Shown: positions 54,085 to 64,000 of the stretch, in pieces
Layout: every line of letters starts with the position of its first letter
Numbering within the stretch: position 1 is the stretch's first letter
NCBI GenBank assembly: GCA_963693315.1
Contig: OY856186.1
Coordinates: 95,770,943-95,834,942, forward strand
DNA: 64,000 nucleotides
Direction: 5' to 3'
From: Diogma glabrata
Lineage: Eukaryota; Arthropoda; Insecta; Diptera; Cylindrotomidae
The notes under the pieces: generated by a model
The model's database searches: none
Told to the model about the DNA's origin: nothing
What the model saw: only the letters and a program-made list of their open reading frames with translations
Program-made: the position numbers and the translations under genes

Positions 54085-55240
54085 ATTTACAGCAAAATAC
54101 AAAGATGCCAAAAGAAAGTTAAGCAGTTTAACAAAGTATGAAAATACTGAAAACGAAACAGAAGCGAAGGAAAAACATCATCGCCATAAAAAATTGACAA
54201 TCCCAGACTTCTCTGACGATTTTGTGAATGCGTCAAAAAAACCTGTTACGAAAAATACACCACAACGCCATCATCTTCTAAATCAGTAAATAGATGGTAT
54301 GATCGTGAAAATCAAGGTAATAAATTGACACGATTAGATGCATTTTTTTTACAAATGCTGAAGAGCCCTGTTTATTATTTTTTTTAGCCATTATTGCATG
54401 TCGATGTGAACAAAGAGTTTTAGTGTTGTGTTTTGTTTACATAGTATTGAATTTTTTTTTTCAATTCTACGATTAGGACCATCCACTTCATCGATAAGTT
54501 TAAAATCGCCACCGACAACGCCAGTCATCCACGATAAAATGCTGAGTTCCGCTATTTTCGCATCAACAGATCAAATTTACGAACCAGCAATATTCTCATC
54601 GCCAGAATCAACAAAAAAAAGCAATGTCTGCATGGAAGCAAAATCCAAATTACAAAAAAATTGACATTGACCCAGGTTCCAAACTGTAGTTGCCAGCCAC
54701 AACTTGACAGAATGGAGCAGAAAAAAGATGAAATATTTTCACTATTAGAAGCCACCAACAGTAATATGAAGATCATAAAAAAATGGTCAAAAATTGATAG
54801 CAACTTTAAGTCACCGAAACTACCACAGACAACAATTGCAGCCATAGATACGCTCAACTATAAACTAAAAACAGACGATAAATTCATGAACCAAATGGTT
54901 AGTAGTTTTACAAATTCTAGATTGCATACCAATGATTATTGTTTTTAATTCTGTTATTTAAGGTTTTAGGGAATAAAACTTCAAAACAACGTTACCCATA
55001 GCAACTTGCAGATTACTATTCGAAAGATAATGAGGGGATTAATTCATTACAATTTATTGGCCATGTATTCATGGACCGGAAAGGCAGGGATCCAAACCCA
55101 AAGTATGTTTGTCAATATTTTGTTTAAATTGAATATATAAAAATGTGTTCTTTTTTATGCAGATGAAAAAAAGAGCCGTTCAACATTTTAACCGGGATTA
55201 TTGGTTTATTTTACCAAACCGTTAACATTAACCGGTCTTC
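54085..55240 (+). pseudogene. decayed protein gene, possibly DUF4806 type
   Basis: Scattered plus-strand pieces look like diverged coding sequence: AKYKDAKRKLSSLTKYENTE followed by a basic stretch (54090-54200), a proline-serine region (54470-54600), LDRMEQKKDEIFSLLEATNS (54700-54770), AIDTLNYKLKTDDKFMNQMV (54840-54900) and QHFNRDYWF near 55170. The order of charged N-terminal segment, coiled coil and LNxKLKxDDxF block recalls insect repeat-encoded proteins with DUF4806. The resemblance is from memory and weak. Frames change repeatedly, with stops between the pieces. Confidence 0.35.
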
Positions 55241-55464
55241 CGAAATTGGCCCGGAAGACAAAGAGCAAATGGTTTGCAAGTTAGTTAAACGGGCAAAACA
55301 GTCCCAAAAACGAGAAAAATAACTTCTTTTTTCAATAATTTTATAATTTTTACATTTTTATTGCGTGCAATATAATATAAAATATAAATTTGAATTCTAG
55401 TTGAAGTAAACAGTTATAGAGAAATAAATATAAAAAAGAAAAGAGAAACATATATTATATGTAT

Positions 55465-55800
55465 ACAGGGTGTTTCATAATATATGCGCAGGACTTCAGG
55501 ATGTGATACCTCGTCCAAAAATATGAAAAAAAGTTTCTCGCAACTTACCCTCTAAAATGCACCATTTTCGAGATACAGGGTGTTGAAATTGAAAAAAAAA
55601 TTCGTTTTTTGCGAATATCTCCGGAACCGTTTATCGTACAGATAACAGCTTTCGTAAGCATTTTCTACTCATAATAAGCTATGCTTTGGCGGAAATATTT
55701 TTAAGTCTTAATTAATGAAGGTTTTGGGGGGGTGGTAGGTGTTTTTCTCCCAAGCTTCTACGCTACTGGAAAAAGAACGGTTTTGAGATGCTCATTTGAA
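55465..55800. repeat. arthropod-type ACAGGGTGTTTC repeat
   Basis: It starts with TACAGGGTGTTTCATAATAT and holds an internal GATACAGGGTGTTGAAATT. The downstream text (ATATCTCCGGAACCGTT, TTTTGGCGGAAAT-like) is typical of a dispersed noncoding repeat seen in many insect genomes. The class was not identified. Confidence 0.45.
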
Positions 55801-55813
55801 CCGCCAATGTTTT

Positions 55814-56957
55814 CTACACAGAAAAGTTACACCTGGTCATATGCTCTAAAACCTTTTTCAGCCTACGGTCTGCTGCTGTCTCAAACTGGAACTTAAAGAT
55901 GCCGAAAGATGTGGTTCCGTCATACGATGGTGGTTTCAATTTAATATTTGCTACTTGGTGTACCACATGTGAAGAACCCTTAACTATTTCAACATCTTGT
56001 AACCTCTTCTCAAAACCGTCAACTTTAGCTACGACTTTATTCAAATCACGCTCAAATTCCTGCATTTCTGTTTGAATTTTCTCGACTTTAACATCGAATG
56101 CCGTTGACATTTGTAGAATTTCTTCTCGTCCAAGTGTTGATGTATGTTAATTATTTCTTCTTTGGTAGCAATCTGTTGATTGATGTTAAGGCTGATTTCT
56201 TCTACTGATTTTTGGCTAGCAGCTATTTGTTGACTTATGTTAAGGCTAATCTCTTCTTTATTTGTAGCCATATTTTGATTCATATTTGCATTTACGGCAT
56301 CCAATTGCTGATTCATTGTTGGCAACTCGTTTATTGGCAACCATATTAGCATTCATCTGATTCATGTTCAAATTCATTTGTTGCATCATTACCATTAACT
56401 GCGTAAAATCACAGTTTGCAGATGGCAATGAATTTGTGTTCCGCAACAAAACTTTTCTCCTCAACAGCTGCAATTGAATCAGTATTTGTTGTAACTACCC
56501 TAAACTGGTAACTCTCCACAACTAATTGGCTTCCATAACTTCTCGAAGCCGTAGCATCAATTCACTTTTGTTTCCAGTTGTGGACAATCCACGATGTACT
56601 AGTTCCTTCTTTAGCTCACGAACTTTTAATTCACTTAAGAAAACCATTATTAACAGCTACTAATCCGCCGATGTCACCAATGTTACGTTTTTCCAACCTT
56701 ACTTCGAATCGGCCTGACTCACAATTCGATAAACGCAATTCATCAATCTCTTTCGAGTTCGATCACTGATTAGTTAGCAAACACACCAGGTTTTATTAAG
56801 TATTCAACTTCTTTATTGTTCCATAACAACGGCAAACAATATTCCTAACTAGAATATTCTTTCAACAGCTTCAGAAACTCCAACGGTTTATTGTAGAAAT
56901 TTCCAGTAACACAAAGTTCAAAATAATACACAAATTATTTCTTCAATAACAAAAAAG
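55814..56957 (-). mobile_element. gypsy-type fragment, minus orientation: partial LTR, leader, gag
   Basis: Read on the minus strand, it begins with the distal part of an LTR (56957 to about 56768). A leader follows (to about 56680, with TTACGTTTTTCCAACC-type sequence on plus), then the N-terminal gag half in broken frames down to 55814. Gag shows repeated asparagine- and methionine-rich coiled-coil sequence, then KLKPPSYDGTTSFGIFKFQF, a Ty3/gypsy gag hallmark. LTR and leader parts are inverted copies of 58805-59070. Confidence 0.7.
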
Positions 56958-56963
56958 GAATTA

Positions 56964-58142
56964 TACAGGATTGAGCTAAAAGGACGCTTGCAACGAAATG
57001 GTGAATCTCTACAGGATTATTCCTCGGCTGTAGAGCGGCTTGTTCATTTAGCACACTCAAATACTCCACCATATTTTATGGAGAAAATGAAGATCGAGAC
57101 CTTCATTGATGGTATCCGAGAATCAGAAACCAGGATCAAAGTAATGACTACACCTAAGGCGACTTTCCATGAAACTGTCGCATACGCAATGCAATATGAG
57201 ATGGTACAGAGGATGTGTATGCCACCTGGTGGATGCAGAAAAAGGAATGTAGAGGGGAACATCAAAGGGGAAGTTTTGGCACACAGAGATAGAAGCGACA
57301 TCACATGCTTGGTATGTGATGAGGAGGGTCACATGGCACGGGAGTGCAAGAAAAACGGAGAAGCAGACAGATTGTCGTCTTCTGTGAAGAACAGAGGAGC
57401 CGAAGAAATGGAGCACGTAGGGTTCAGAAACAGCAGTAGAAAACTCCTGTGCTGGATATGTAGGAAATCGGGCCATATCTCACAGGACTGCTGGAACAGG
57501 AAGCGTGATAGATCTTCGTCTCCTATTCAACGGAAGTCTGTTGAAGGTGCAACTGTAAGGCCAAAAAGTGAGGAGAATGCAGCCGACATTCCAATTTCAA
57601 GAATTGCGGTAAATGGTGAAAGCTTGGGTATCAACGGACAACTTGAAGGTAAAGGTTGCTTCATGACACTGGATACAGGTTCAGCTCGAACATTCGTTCG
57701 CAAAGGTTTAATTGACGGCGTTTTGGAACCATCAGATGGATTGAAACTCCGAACAGTAACTGGAGAATGCGCTGAAATAGAAGGTAAAAGAATCGCTGAA
57801 ATAAAATTGGGAAACAACTGCTATCAACAAGAGGTGCTAGTGGCAGACATTATGGATGAAGTCATTTTAGGGATGGACTTCATGAAGGCGAAGGGATTAG
57901 TCTTCGATTTTGGATGTGGGATCCTAAAGGTTAATAATGTTCAGATGCCACTACTTGTGAATAAGGCAGAGTCAACAGATATTGGCAGCGATGAGAAAAT
58001 ATGCAGTGCAGATGAAAATCCAGAACCATCATTCAAACAGATGACGGAAAGAAACGTCAACCGACGCAAACGTTTGAGCAAACGCCGAAAGATAAAAACT
58101 AAACAAGTTCCGGTTCCATTACGAAGTGAGCAATGTAACTGA
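56964..58142 (+). CDS. gypsy gag C-terminus and aspartic protease
   Basis: An open frame of about 390 codons continuing a truncated gag; the ATG at 56988 is internal. The gag capsid end (GESLQDYSSAVERLVHLAH, FIDGIRESETRIKV) is followed by two CCHC zinc knuckles, CLVCDEEGHMARECKK and CWICRKSGHISQDC, about residues 110-170. The protease has the active-site TLDTGSARTFV near residue 230 and the flap-side VILGMDFMKAKG. A lysine- and arginine-rich tail follows, and the frame ends at 58142. In relatives pol would begin here. The domains are intact individually, but the product lacks the N-terminal half of gag. Confidence 0.85.
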   Translation, partial: YRIELKGRLQRNGESLQDYSSAVERLVHLAHSNTPPYFMEKMKIETFIDGIRESETRIKVMTTPKATFHETVAYAMQYEMVQRMCMPPGGCRKRNVEGNIKGEVLAHRDRSDITCLVCDEEGHMARECKKNGEADRLSSSVKNRGAEEMEHVGFRNSSRKLLCWICRKSGHISQDCWNRKRDRSSSPIQRKSVEGATVRPKSEENAADIPISRIAVNGESLGINGQLEGKGCFMTLDTGSARTFVRKGLIDGVLEPSDGLKLRTVTGECAEIEGKRIAEIKLGNNCYQQEVLVADIMDEVILGMDFMKAKGLVFDFGCGILKVNNVQMPLLVNKAESTDIGSDEKICSADENPEPSFKQMTERNVNRRKRLSKRRKIKTKQVPVPLRSEQCN

Positions 58143-58435
58143 AGTGGTTCAAATAGCTTCAAACGGGGGCGAATCGCAGCTGAAAAGGAGAATGGTTCAG
58201 GGACATAGCGGTGTGAAACACTCAAAGGGAAGAGATAAGGAACACTTTAGAGATAATGAGAATCCATACCCATCACGGTGGGCTGATATAGAACAAAGTA
58301 ATGGCCAAGGACTTAGAAAGGAACCGGAAGTAATTCTAAACAGCCTGGGAAATAGAAAAAAAAAATGTTTGGATTCAACAATTGGAGGAGAGATTTTGTT
58401 CCTGTTCGGGACGAACAGGCTTAAGTGGAGGGTAA
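58126..58435 (+). pseudogene. remnant after gypsy protease
   Basis: A continuing frame of up to 129 codons, running into the LTR at 58515. It encodes a hydrophilic sequence without pol motifs (SRWADIEQSNGQGLRKEPEV), ending at the polypurine tract. It may be the end of pol or of a third ORF after the internal deletion. Confidence 0.45.
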
Positions 58436-58997
58436 TGTTACGATTACAGAAAAATCTAGACGATTACGGTCACTTCCAGGAAAATAAAATCAACAAAACA
58501 CAACAAACAAATTAATGAAATGAATAGTGTTGTTGTTGTTGTTGTACATGTTCTTAGAATTAAGGTCTACACAAAACAAATGATTTTATGAATCAAATCA
58601 ACGTAACGTAAAATAATCGAATATTCTAATATTTTCTCAAGGTTTCTAAAAAGTGACCACGAAATTTCTAGAGATTAAGCAGAATGTATATAAGGAAATT
58701 ACCTCTTGTAGTTTTGAATTAGTTTATTTTAAACCTGCGATTGTGAAGTTAAAATTATAAAAGTGATCTTTAAATTAGTGAATAAAGTTATAAGTGTTAT
58801 TGAGTAGAAATAATTTGTGTATTATTTTGAACGTTGAATTACTGGAAATTTCTACAATAAACCGTTGGAGTTTCTGAAGCTGTTAAAGGAATATTCCAGT
58901 TAAGAATATTATTTGCTGTATTGTTTTCCTGTTGTTGTGGAACAGTTAAGGTGTTGAATACTTAATAAAACCTTGTGTGTTTGCTTACTAATCAGTG
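58436..58997 (+). repeat. gypsy LTR
   Basis: It starts with TGTTACGATTACAG directly after the polypurine tract and ends about 58997 with ACTAATCA. The distal 190 bases are repeated in inverted form at 56768-56957, which supports the boundary. It is followed by leader-like sequence. Confidence 0.75.
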
Positions 58998-59072
58998 ATC
59001 GAACTCAGAAAGAGATTGGGAATTGCGTTTATCGAATTGTGAGTTAGGCCAATTCGAAGGAAGTTTGGAAAA
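58998..59072 (+). other. gypsy leader sequence after the LTR
   Basis: GTGATCGAACTCAGAAAGAG and the next ~60 bases match, in inverted form, the leader of the minus-strand fragment (about 56690-56767). Leader sequence downstream of this LTR means it is not simply a 3' LTR; it belongs to a second copy or to a rearranged array. Confidence 0.6.
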
Positions 59073-59423
59073 ACGTAACAATACATTTCTTGCATACATA
59101 CTGCAGTTCATACATACATGCTTCAAAATGTTTCATTCGTTTATTTTGGAATATCTAAATGATGCAACTAATTGTTATATTTATCTTCAAGAAATTCGAA
59201 AAAAAATCAAAATTACATATTTTGTTGAACGAATTGACGCAGCGAATAAATTTGTAATTAATAATTACATCGTAAAAATTTACATATCTATCTTAGTAGA
59301 TTGAAAAATATTAGTAGGTTTACCTACTAAATATAGTTGGAGCAGTTGATAAGGTTATTATTTATTAAGAACGTCCTAAAATTATACATAGAGTCTGGAA
59401 TTATATACCCCGTATATTTATAT
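59073..59423. other. no gene recognised
   Basis: A short ORF (59023-59304) has no recognisable motif. The palindrome TAGTAGGTTTACCTACTA lies near 59311. Confidence 0.45.
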
Positions 59424-59427
59424 ATAA

Positions 59428-60025
59428 GGGCTATTATTTTGAAAACGTACATCGAAAAAAAAACAACTATTTTTTAAAAATCTGAAATTTTGATATTTTG
59501 TTGGTATTGACGAAAGGCAAAAAAGTAATTTCTGCTTTTATTTTTTGTGTACTCTGAATCGGAGTTATGCGCGGTTGAATTTTGAGGCTTTTTCACGTAG
59601 TTTTGGTAATGGTGTCAATGTTTTGTGAATAGGTGCCACAAATTTCATCCGACTTAAGTATATTTTTGCAAGTAAAAAGGAAAATAATTGAATAATTGAA
59701 ATAAGTAAGTTTAAAATTAATAACTTTTCTCTTTTCCGCTAGGCGGCGCGTAAAACCTTGGTTTACTTCAAAGCGCATATCTCAAAAAGCAGGCTTTTTT
59801 TTTTGTTTTTCACAAATTTTAAAGTAAACATATGCAGCTATGAAATTGAGAAATAAAAAGTCAGCAATTCAATATGGATTTTTTCTTACGATTTTTTAAA
59901 GTTTGGTATATGAAAAATTCACATGTGTTTTTTTATTAAGTTAATAATCCTGTACTAAATGTGAATCTAATAAATTAAACATTTCATATTTTAACACCTG
60001 CAATAAATTTGAACCATTTTCTGTG
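59428..60025 (+). repeat. left inverted arm of long-TIR element
   Basis: Reverse complement of 62765-63373, ending at AACCATTTTCTGTG. It includes GCGCGGTTGAATTTT and a CGCTAGGCGGCGCG motif, GC-rich islands in an AT-rich arm. ORFs within the arm (59593-59778 and its mirror 63014-63319) arise from the repeat. Confidence 0.85.
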
Positions 60026-60206
60026 TATTTCTGATTGAGAAACAGGTTTTTATTCAGAATAAGAATTGGAGATCCCAATGATCGAAGATTTTGTTATAAT
60101 TTCAACATCACCAACACTAACATTAGAAAAAAACATTAAAAAAATATTTTTTCTATAAACATTATAATTTAATCAATATTATAAATAAATACATTAAAAA
60201 ATTAAT

Positions 60207-62381
60207 TTATATATTTTTTTTTGCCTTTAAATTGAAATATTTATGATCATCAGAAAAAGAAAACATTTTGGCAATTATTTTATCGGGTGTAGTGTTATCC
60301 GGTAAAAAACAGTGGAATCCTTGAGTTCCACTTATGGTTTTAATGTCCGAAAACCGTTTTAAACCCGAAAGAAATTGTTCCTGTAGTTCGATATCTTCGG
60401 AAGACACATATGAAAACTTCATAACGTGGTTTTTTTTTCGACCACTTTTCGACCCATTCAAACACTTCCCTTGCTGTTGATATTTTTTCTCCTCTAAGCG
60501 AAGCTCTCCGGGCTTCTCTTTTAAGTGTTCCTCCAATCCCATCGGATGGACCCTTTCCGTGGGCAGTTGCAAAGAAATCCCATTCTGCAGGTATTTTAAA
60601 ATCATCAATATGTTTGCAGAGATTTATGAAATTCTTCTTATTTTTATATTGAGCTGCTGAACCATCAGTAAAATATAAAATTTTTTTGATACTTGGATAT
60701 ATTTCTTGCTGTTTTTCAATGAATTCAATACACCTTTCCTGGTATTTATGAACTGCAACTGTGTTATGCATTAAATGATCAGATATAATGACAAAAGATA
60801 AGACCTCTAGTTTATCATTACATGATTTGTAGTAAACTACGATTGGGTGGATTGTGGCTTGAACTTTATTGAAATGTGCAGCTTGTATCTCATTCTGCGT
60901 TATCATTGAATAGTTTTCTGAAAAATCCATAATAAATACGTATTAGCCGTGACGTAAGTTTTGTTTCGTATCCTTAAGAAACTTTGATTGCTGCCTTGCG
61001 ATGAAATCATGAATTTTTAATTTGTTTACCGATGTATGTACTAAATCTTCTACAAATTCTTCCTTATTTTTTTCCATGCGTTCTAACGAATATCTATCTT
61101 GCATTAACCATTTCTCATAATGTATTTCTTCGTAAAATTCAAGAGATTCCAAAATTGTTTCTGTGTAAGCTTCCACGATATTTTTACAATCATTGCATAT
61201 ATTTGTTGCACCATCCACTGTATTATTAGAACAACTCAGTTTCTTAAGCAGATCTTTTTCATTTTTTACTAAATTTAAGAGCGGCTTACACATTAAACGT
61301 ACATTTTCATGTACAATGCATATACAGACATTGTGTGTTCCGGTAGGTCCGGCTAAAATACATTCCTTCGATCGCAACGTAGTGAACTTTGAGAAGCTGA
61401 TTTTGACATCTTTGTTTTCTTTCAAGAACATTTCGTAGATGTCGGTGAGGGTCCATAACACCAACCGCTTTGATTTCCTAATTTTTGTTGATCCTTCTGT
61501 AATAGTAACAACATCTTTAAGGCCAGGCATTGTTCTACTAATTTCCTCTGATAAGAAGTATGTTTGAATTTGTTGTACTATATTTTGTGACAAACTGTGC
61601 ACTTGTTTGCTTTGAGGCCAACTGTAAGGACCTACTGTTTCCAACAGATCCATGGCGAATTCTACCAGTCGTCTTGATGCATTAAATTCATCCTGGATAG
61701 GTTGATTTGACCAAAATTTACGTGGTAGAGTTGTCAACAAAAACACTTGTTTTGATTTAGAGCTGGCATCTTTGAATTCTTTTTTAAGGTTCATAAGCCA
61801 TGATGTATATTCACATTCCTCCTTTGGTGATAACACTTTAACTGAATCTACTTGAAATATTCTTTGACTTATTGCCGATGTGACACTTGCAATTTTTTAT
61901 AACTTCCTGTTGTAATATGTTTTTGTTTGATAGGAGATTCGGCTAACCTTCCAAGAACATTGTTAATATCTTCTCAAATGTCATTAAGTAGTTCAGGAAC
62001 TGGTGGAGATATAGTATCAACCGAAACTGGTGATGGATCTAAAGATGCTGGAGGTATTTGAATATTTTCGTTCGTTGGAACATTTTCAACATCCTGATTT
62101 ATAGAAATAATTTCACTATCGATAGTTTCCGAACATGAAAGCTGCTGTATAGAAAATAATAGTTGCATATGAATTTTTATTCATTTTAATAAAATAATTA
62201 AATTTACCTTATTTTTATAGATATAAGTGCGACATGTTTCACATATAAACTGGTCATCACGCAAAGTAAAATTTAGGGTCGCAGCTTTTTGAATAACAGC
62301 TGGTGTGACCAGTTTCACATTTTTTGATTTCCGCTGATGATTTTTGAGACCGTACAAGTTACAGCACAATTTGAGAGGCAT
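60207..62381 (-). pseudogene. transposase-like gene of the long-TIR element, nearly readable
   Basis: Exon 1 (62381-62208) begins with ATG and MPLKLCCNLYG and contains the cysteine pair FICETCRTYI, a probable zinc-binding head. Exon 2 (from 62144) codes an acidic, proline-rich linker. A stop near 61979 and a shift near 61870 are followed by a long clean frame (61836-60943) with RKFWSNQPIQDEFNASRRLV and CNDCKNIVEAY. One in-frame TAA at 60943 separates it from the catalytic-looking part: DFSENYS, ILYFTDGSAAQYKNKKNF and FFATAHGKGPSDGIGG. A shift at the T/A run near 60430 moves the C-terminus to the frame ending at 60207. The protein is a known kind of repeat-encoded protein in arthropods and cnidarians. 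Conserved D residues in the last three motifs suggest a DDE-type transposase, but the superfamily is not certain. Only about four small lesions separate it from a complete reading. Confidence 0.75.
62145..62207 (-). other. 63-bp GT-AG intron in the transposase-like gene
   Basis: On the minus strand GTAAATTTAATT opens and TTTTCTATACAG closes the stretch. Exon 1 is 174 bases (58 codons) from its ATG, so the intron is in phase 0. The downstream frame continues directly with QLSCSETIDSE. Confidence 0.7.
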
Positions 62382-62764
62382 TTCTATTATTATCTTTTCT
62401 AAACGTTATGCCTTCTAAATATTTTGGAATATAATTGATTATAAGGCAACCCAATCAATATATATATATATATACCCTTGAAATAGTTTTGACATAGGTA
62501 GAATCAGGTAAAATTAGGTAGGTACAATTTAATATATTTTGATTGGATGCAAGTATGATTTGGTCAAAAACCGTTTGTGGGCGTCATTAGAAATTTTAAA
62601 TGTTAAAATTATGAGTCTCTAATGAGATTTTAATTAGTAAAAAGGGGCTGAATAGACATTTTTTAAAATGAATAAACATTTTAGACACCCTTTTAATAAT
62701 TTAAATTCCTTTATTTACCACTTATCTTAAATTAATTTTTAATAAGTTTTTAACCATTTAACCG

Positions 62765-63373
62765 CACAGAAAATGGTTCAAATATATTGCAGGTGTTAAA
62801 ATATGAAATGTTTAATTTATTAGATCCACATTTAGTCCAGGATTATTAACTTAATAAACAAACACATGTGAATTTTTCATATACCAAACTTTAAAAAATC
62901 GTAAGAAAAAATCCATATTGAATTGCTGACTTTTTATTTCTCAATTTCATAGCTGCATATGTTTACTTTAAAATTTGTGAAGAACAAAAAAAAAAAAGCC
63001 TACTTTTTGAGATATGAGCTTTGAAGTAAACCAAGGTTTTACGCGCCGCCTAGCGGAAAAGAGAAAAGTTATTAATTTTAAACTTACTTATTTCAATTAT
63101 TCAATTATTTTCCTTTTTACTTGCAAAAATATACTTAAGTCGGATGAAATTTGTGGCACCTATTCACAAAACATTGCCACCATTACCAAAAACTACGTAA
63201 AAAAGCCTAAAAATTCAACCGCGCATAACTCCGATTCAGAGTACTCAAAAAATAAAAGCAGAAATTACTTTTTTCCTTTCGTCAATGCCAACAATATATC
63301 AAAATTTCAGATTTTTTAAAAATCAAAAATTTAAAAATCAACAAAAAAATGTACGTTTTCAAAATAATAGCCC
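62765..63373 (-). repeat. right inverted arm of long-TIR element
   Basis: Mirror of the left arm. It directly follows a short spacer (62400-62764) that holds the likely promoter region of the minus-strand gene and a TA run at about 62459-62474. Confidence 0.85.
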
Positions 63374-63589
63374 ATAAATGATATGATATAAGTGTATGTG
63401 TGTATTTTATAATCAAATTGTAACTTTTGTAATCATGTTATTCAATTGATCGATCGAGATCATTATTATCCTGTATTCAGTCAAATGTAACTAACGTTAA
63501 TTGTCTAATAAATATAATTTGATATCGTTGTGAAATTATTTATTCTTTTAATAATTGTAATCTATTGGATTAATGTTAATATATAAAAG

Positions 63590-63607
63590 TGGCGACAAAG
63601 ATGGGAT
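63590..63607 (+). promoter_or_regulatory. primer-binding site, gypsy type
   Basis: TGGCGACAAAG, close to the TGGCGAC start of primer-binding sites in insect gypsy-type elements, sits right after the presumed LTR edge. Confidence 0.6.
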
Positions 63608-63842
63608 CACCTAGTGTATTCTTGCATAATAGTAACTAGATAGTCTTATATAATAATGAAAAATTTTTTTTTTATTTTTCTCTAACGGTGTGACCGTTAT
63701 CAAGTTAAACAAAAAATTAAAATTAATTAAAATAAAGATTTTGTCAAAGTTGTTATAAGTTAACTCGTGAAGTGAATGTTAAATCAAAATCAGCTGATAA
63801 AAATTAAAAAAAGAGACTGAGACGTATAAAAAAAGTATTAGG

Positions 63843-64000
63843 ATGGTTGGTAAATTGGAATTCTTCGTTGAAAGGAGTAATTGGGTCGCCTATGAAGATC
63901 GCCTTAAGCAATATTTCATAGCAAATAAAATCGCAGAAGAAGACAAGATGGCTACATTTATCACCATTATTGGAGCTGGACTATACGAAACCTTAATGAA
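63843..64000 (+). CDS. gypsy gag N-terminus, partial at window end
   Basis: The ATG at 63843 opens a frame still open at base 64000 (52 codons). MVGKLEFFVERSNWVAYEDR, followed by LKQYFIANKI, is the usual start of gag in Mag-like insect gypsy elements. No lesion is visible so far, so the element may be intact beyond the window. Confidence 0.8.
   Translation, partial: MVGKLEFFVERSNWVAYEDRLKQYFIANKIAEEDKMATFITIIGAGLYETLM

Larger units (their letters stand above)
56958..58435 (+). mobile_element. gypsy-type fragment, plus orientation, pol deleted
   Basis: The plus-strand fragment starts inside gag and runs through protease. It then reaches the polypurine tract AAGTGGAGGG at about 58422 without any RT, RNase H or integrase sequence. 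The pol region has therefore been lost. It abuts the opposed minus-strand fragment at about 56957. Confidence 0.7.
59428..63373 (-). mobile_element. 3.9-kb long-TIR DNA transposon, 4-bp TSD
   Basis: The element is bounded by GGGCTATTATTTTGAAAACG and its complement, with inverted arms of about 600 bp (59428-60025 and 62765-63373). The arms differ mainly by small indels. A 4-bp duplication ATAA flanks it at 59424-59427 and 63374-63377. The central 2.7 kb carries one gene on the minus strand. The 4-bp TSD and GGG-type ends would fit the Sola superfamily, but this assignment is inference only. Confidence 0.85.
63390..64000 (+). mobile_element. start of a Ty3/gypsy element, runs off the window
   Basis: A probable short LTR (from TGTATGTG near 63393 to about 63590) is followed by GTGGCGACAAAGATGG, a gypsy-type primer-binding region. 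A leader of about 240 bases precedes the gag start. Only the 5' end lies in the window; the LTR start is inferred and has no second copy here for comparison. Confidence 0.65.

Noticed and set aside
59593..63319. Matching ORFs at 59593-59778 and 63014-63319
   Set aside because: Mirror readings of the 600-bp inverted arms, differing in length by small indels; no domain.

Overview
The window is nuclear DNA of an arthropod, most likely an insect. It is AT-rich, it has no bacterial gene layout, and its recognisable coding sequence comes almost entirely from transposable elements of kinds usual in insects: BEL/Pao and Ty3/gypsy LTR elements, RTE, jockey-like and CR1-like LINEs, three hAT elements, a Tc1/mariner DD37E element, CACTA-like genes and two long-TIR DNA elements. 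The order of insect cannot be decided from this sequence. No rRNA, genuine tRNA, CRISPR or complete host gene was seen. One minus-strand ORF near 41.4-41.8 kb, encoding a single-pass membrane segment, is the only candidate for host coding sequence. A 200-N assembly gap lies at 1342-1541.

Layout. 0-4.7 kb: a broken CACTA-like gene, the gap, then an almost full RTE LINE ending in A and TA repeats. 4.7-9.5 kb: AT-rich DNA with a degenerate inverted repeat, a 1.1-kb deleted hAT element with a perfect 8-bp TSD, and simple repeats. 9.5-11.8 kb: a 5'-truncated LINE with an open RT frame and a poly(A) tail. 11.86-14.47 kb: an element with 0.78-kb inverted arms around a broken cysteine-rich (CXC-like) gene. 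14.5-20.6 kb: no gene, but several MITE-like elements, a GT microsatellite and nested palindromes. 20.6-28.7 kb: a BEL/Pao retroelement with gag-protease, RT, integrase and an env-like region, lacking its 3' end and lying between inverted 65-bp repeats. 28.8-31.2 kb: a DD37E transposon whose long inverted ends are arrays of a ~20-bp motif. 31.2-36.8 kb: a nonautonomous repeat family and a second CACTA-like pseudogene. 36.8-41.3 kb: three ~330-bp tandem units, then a palindromic array of ~500-bp units carrying a tRNA-like pol III box B. 41.4-46.3 kb: the putative host exon and simple or degenerate repeats. 46.28-49.45 kb: a 3.2-kb hAT with a perfect TSD. 50.6-53.4 kb: a CR1-like LINE split by an 861-bp hAT. 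54-59.1 kb: decayed coding-like sequence and two opposed gypsy fragments. 59.43-63.37 kb: a 3.9-kb element with 0.6-kb inverted ends, a 4-bp TSD and an almost readable spliced transposase. 63.4-64 kb: the leader and gag start of another gypsy element running off the window.

The genes do not form a pathway. The region is a nested transposon graveyard that also contains elements with well-preserved ends and frames, so some insertions are relatively young. The most unusual structures are the arrayed inverted ends of the DD37E element, the palindromic tRNA-like satellite, the two long-TIR elements, and a palindrome core shared by three otherwise different repeats.
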